The notes under the pieces: model-generated
What the model was told of the DNA's origin: nothing
Databases searched by the model: none
Seen by the model: the letters and a program-made list of their open reading frames with translations, nothing else
Source of the DNA: Alphaproteobacteria bacterium
GTDB taxonomy: Bacteria > Pseudomonadota > Alphaproteobacteria > Elsterales > Elsteraceae
Direction: 5' to 3'
NCBI GenBank assembly: GCA_013297545.1
Contig: JAAFHH010000155.1
Coordinates: forward strand, 1 to 7,022
DNA: 7,022 nt
Made by a program: the position numbers and the translations under genes
In this document: positions 6,444 through 7,022 of the stretch, piece by piece
How the letters are laid out: every line of letters begins with the position of its first letter
Position numbering within the stretch: the first letter of the stretch is position 1

Positions 6444-6472
6444 GGTGTAGACCGGTCGTCCCCCTCCGTCAA
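6444..6472 (-). promoter_or_regulatory. Candidate promoter of the sdhCDAB operon
   Basis: On the minus strand TTGACG (6472-6467, 5 of 6 matches to the -35 consensus) is followed after exactly 17 bases by TACACC (6449-6444), a weak -10. This predicts a leader of about 55 bases before the sdhC ATG. The rest of the 224-base divergent region (6382-6605) is very G+C-rich; I saw no convincing promoter for pdxY, no riboswitch-like structure and no clear operator palindrome. Confidence 0.4.
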
Positions 6473-6605
6473 CGCACGAGCCCGCCCCCGGCCCGACCCA
6501 CCCGCGGCAAATTGGACCAGTGCCGCAGTAGGGGAAACGGGCCTTGGGGCTTTAGCCGGTTCCAGTGCAGGCTGGCTGCCGGCCCCACTGCAATGACCCG
6601 CCCCC

Positions 6606-7022
6606 ATGCCCGTGCTCAGCATTCAGTCTGCCGTCGCCTACGGCTATGTCGGCAACGCCGCCGCCCGGGTCGTGCTGCCAGCCCTCGGGCACGAGTGCTG
6701 GACGGTCGACACCGTGTGCTTTTCCAACCACCCTGGCTATGGGCGGTTCACCGGGCGCGTGGTGCCGGCGGCCGAAGTGTCGGGCCTGGTCAATGGCCTC
6801 GAAGCACTGGGTGTGTTCGGCCGGGCGAACGCGGTGCTGTCAGGCTATCTGGGGGAGCCGGGCTCAGCCGCCGCCGTGATCCAAGCCGTCAAAGGCGTGC
6901 GGGCTGCGAACCCGAAAGCGATCTATCTGTGCGATCCGGTGATCGGTGACGTGCTGGACGGCGGGGCGACCGGCGTGTTCGTGCGCCCGGGCGTGCCAGA
7001 CGCGATCCAGCGCGACCTGCTG
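6606..7022 (+). CDS. pdxY: Pyridoxal kinase, 3'-truncated
   Basis: The first 139 residues of a ribokinase-fold kinase that phosphorylates pyridoxal to PLP using ATP in the vitamin B6 salvage pathway; the gene runs off the right edge at about half its usual 280-290 residues. The N-terminus MPVLSIQSAVAYGYVGNAAA matches the PdxY/PdxK substrate-binding strand-loop, followed by TVCFSNHPGYGRFTG (36-50), AVLSGYLG (76-83) and YLCDPVIGD (107-115), the segment that reads CDPVMG in relatives. The catalytic Asp region lies beyond the window. The ATG at 6606 is the first possible start, since an in-frame TGA at 6594-6596 blocks anything further upstream. It has no recognisable Shine-Dalgarno (only CCCGCCCCC precedes it), suggesting a leaderless or weakly initiated message. 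PdxY is favoured over PdxK or PdxH-type genes by the SNHPGYG and LSGYLG motifs. Confidence 0.93.
   Translation, partial: MPVLSIQSAVAYGYVGNAAARVVLPALGHECWTVDTVCFSNHPGYGRFTGRVVPAAEVSGLVNGLEALGVFGRANAVLSGYLGEPGSAAAVIQAVKGVRAANPKAIYLCDPVIGDVLDGGATGVFVRPGVPDAIQRDLL

Noticed and set aside
6146..6949. A plus-strand open frame running from inside sdhC across the divergent promoter region into pdxY.
   Set aside because: It covers two real genes in the wrong frame or strand, and its Arg/Pro-rich translation resembles no protein family.
1..7022. A functional link between the PLP-dependent enzyme at the left and pyridoxal kinase at the right.
   Set aside because: Both concern vitamin B6, but 5.7 kb of oppositely oriented genes separates them and no shared regulatory element is visible, so the link is probably coincidence.

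Overview
The window is a high-GC bacterial chromosome segment, most likely from an alphaproteobacterium. The main reason is the succinate dehydrogenase genes: order sdhC-sdhD-sdhA-sdhB, an SdhB with a Lys/Pro-rich N-terminal lead, and an SdhC carrying the RPLSPHLQVYKPQ leader. The order or genus cannot be fixed by eye. There are no rRNA or tRNA genes, CRISPR arrays, insertion sequences or transposase remnants that I can see.

Layout from left to right. (1) 1-930, plus strand: the C-terminal part of a Cys/Met-metabolism PLP-dependent enzyme (MetC family), cut by the left edge. (2) 962-2972, minus strand: a two-gene unit made of an unusual cytosolic-looking subtilisin-type (S8) peptidase and a small unrecognised protein. 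It has its own candidate promoter (perfect TATAAT at 2942-2947), strong Shine-Dalgarno sites on both genes, and a perfect 13-bp hairpin between them. Its base composition is lower in G+C than its flanks (hand counts: about 55% over the small gene, 65-78% in sampled lines of the flanking genes). (3) 2975-6381, minus strand: the complete sdhCDAB operon, with all cofactor and quinone-site residues I looked for present. (4) 6382-6605: a divergent intergenic region with a candidate sdh promoter. (5) 6606-7022, plus strand: the start of pdxY, pyridoxal kinase, cut by the right edge.

The sdh genes together build Complex II, which oxidises succinate in the TCA cycle and passes electrons to quinone. 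The two flanking genes both concern vitamin B6 chemistry (a PLP-using enzyme and a PLP-salvage kinase), but they are separated and there is no evidence that they are co-regulated. The part least explained by known biology is the S8 peptidase plus small-protein cassette set between sdhB and the PLP enzyme. It is the best candidate for an accessory module; its function is unknown, and the peptidase-partner relationship is inferred only from adjacency and shared strand.
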